A DNA stretch of 22,773 bases, from positions 1-22,773 of the forward strand of contig CAAGEQ010000021.1 of assembly GCA_900768915.1 (NCBI GenBank). The letters are read 5' to 3'. Below are positions 22,573 through 22,773 of the stretch, piece after piece. Position 1 is the stretch's first letter. The number at the start of each line of letters is the position of its first letter. The translations under genes were made by a program, and so were the position numbers. The stretch is from Candidatus Gastranaerophilales bacterium. GTDB lineage: Bacteria; Cyanobacteriota; Vampirovibrionia; Gastranaerophilales; Gastranaerophilaceae. Under the pieces are notes generated by a model. That model saw only the letters and a list, made by a program, of their open reading frames with translations. It had not been told where the DNA came from and searched no databases.

Positions 22573-22773
22573 GTTTGAGTGAATTTACTAGCATATTAAA
22601 ATATTTGTAAATTCACGAGTTCCGAAACTTTATGCAGAATAATTATTTATGATGTGTGAATGAAGTTCAGGTCAGGAGTTTCTGCTTGGTTGCCGACGTT
22701 AAACGTGCCTACAGGTCTTGGATGCTCCAAGCCCTTTCGCACTCTGTCGGCAATCCGCTTTTTGCAACGTTTC
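22573..22773 (-). repeat. Composite structured repeat, copy C (inverted, cut by window end)
   Basis: Reading on the minus strand from the right edge: part of a presumed 5' hairpin arm, then the core (22759-22679, 81 bp), then the 3' hairpin. The core's inner loop is GCA, one base shorter than in copies A and B. The 3' hairpin arms are GTGAATTTAC (22579-22588) and GTAAATTCAC (22607-22616), a different sequence from the other copies but still perfectly paired. Confidence 0.75.

Larger units (their letters stand above)
21644..22773. other. Gene-free repeat mosaic, second region
   Basis: About 1.1 kb without a convincing gene. It holds a fragment of unit E (21663-21706), a small GTCAGGC/GCCTGAC hairpin (21713-21729), an inverted CAAAGAAATGAGGCATTA word (near 21760-21778), composite copy B (21793-22029), two small hairpins (GCAAAA/TTTTGC near 22053-22070; GACAC/GTGTC near 22086-22098), unit E copy 2 (22121-22232), short hairpins at 22255 and 22428, another E fragment (22460-22500), and composite copy C cut by the window end. 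The frame at 21787-22023 on the minus strand is rejected as a gene. Confidence 0.75.

Noticed and set aside
17537..22773. CRISPR array
   Set aside because: The repeats are not regularly spaced, differ in orientation and have no spacer pattern; no cas gene is present.
17466..22773. Insertion sequence or transposon
   Set aside because: No transposase or recombinase frame is visible in or between the repeats. A non-autonomous element remains possible.

Overview
The window is strongly AT-rich. Its housekeeping genes sit among several proteins I can place in no general family, with Asn/Gln-rich N-termini and Ala/Gly-rich hydrophobic stretches. A TolC-like outer-membrane protein with a signal peptide points to a two-membrane cell. 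My best guess, from recall of protein style and not from any search, is a gut relative of the Cyanobacteria in the Vampirovibrionia/Gastranaerophilales ('Melainabacteria'). An AT-rich Elusimicrobia-like diderm is the alternative. No tRNA, rRNA, CRISPR array, transposase or phage gene was seen.

Layout. Bases 1-2106 hold a partial gene, a small secreted Cys-rich protein, a zinc-ribbon membrane protein and yebC. Bases 2292-5924 hold a 57-residue ORF with a strong Shine-Dalgarno, a BioG-like esterase coupled to an unrecognised gene, a lineage-type protein that starts with TTG, and a GNAT acetyltransferase. Bases 6141-9361 hold a dicarboxylate/glutamate symporter divergent from a pheA-TPR pair. 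Bases 9319-15059 are a minus-strand run: radA, aroF (DAHP synthase), lysS, clpP and a membrane protein. Bases 15087-17421 hold three lineage-type genes around a divergent promoter region. Bases 18505-21589 hold a DUF378 protein, a Gly/Asn-rich two-domain protein, a small membrane protein and a TolC-like protein.

Two gene-free stretches of about 1 kb (17466-18490 and 21644-22773) are mosaics of the same repeats in both orientations. The main unit is about 200-240 bp: a 5' hairpin, a highly conserved 81-82 bp core with nested inverted repeats, and a 3' hairpin whose stem changes sequence between copies while staying paired. It is present twice complete and once cut by the window end. A second 113-bp unit is present as two inverted copies, with fragments. 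A third set consists of roughly 28-bp hairpins with constant flanks. This structured repeat system is the most unusual content of the window.

Functional links: PheA and AroF both belong to aromatic amino-acid synthesis but lie in different transcription units. Both pheA and radA have a perfect TATAAT exactly 6 nt before the ATG and no convincing Shine-Dalgarno, which suggests leaderless mRNAs. Paired AACATGT palindromes lie upstream of two lineage-type transcription units.
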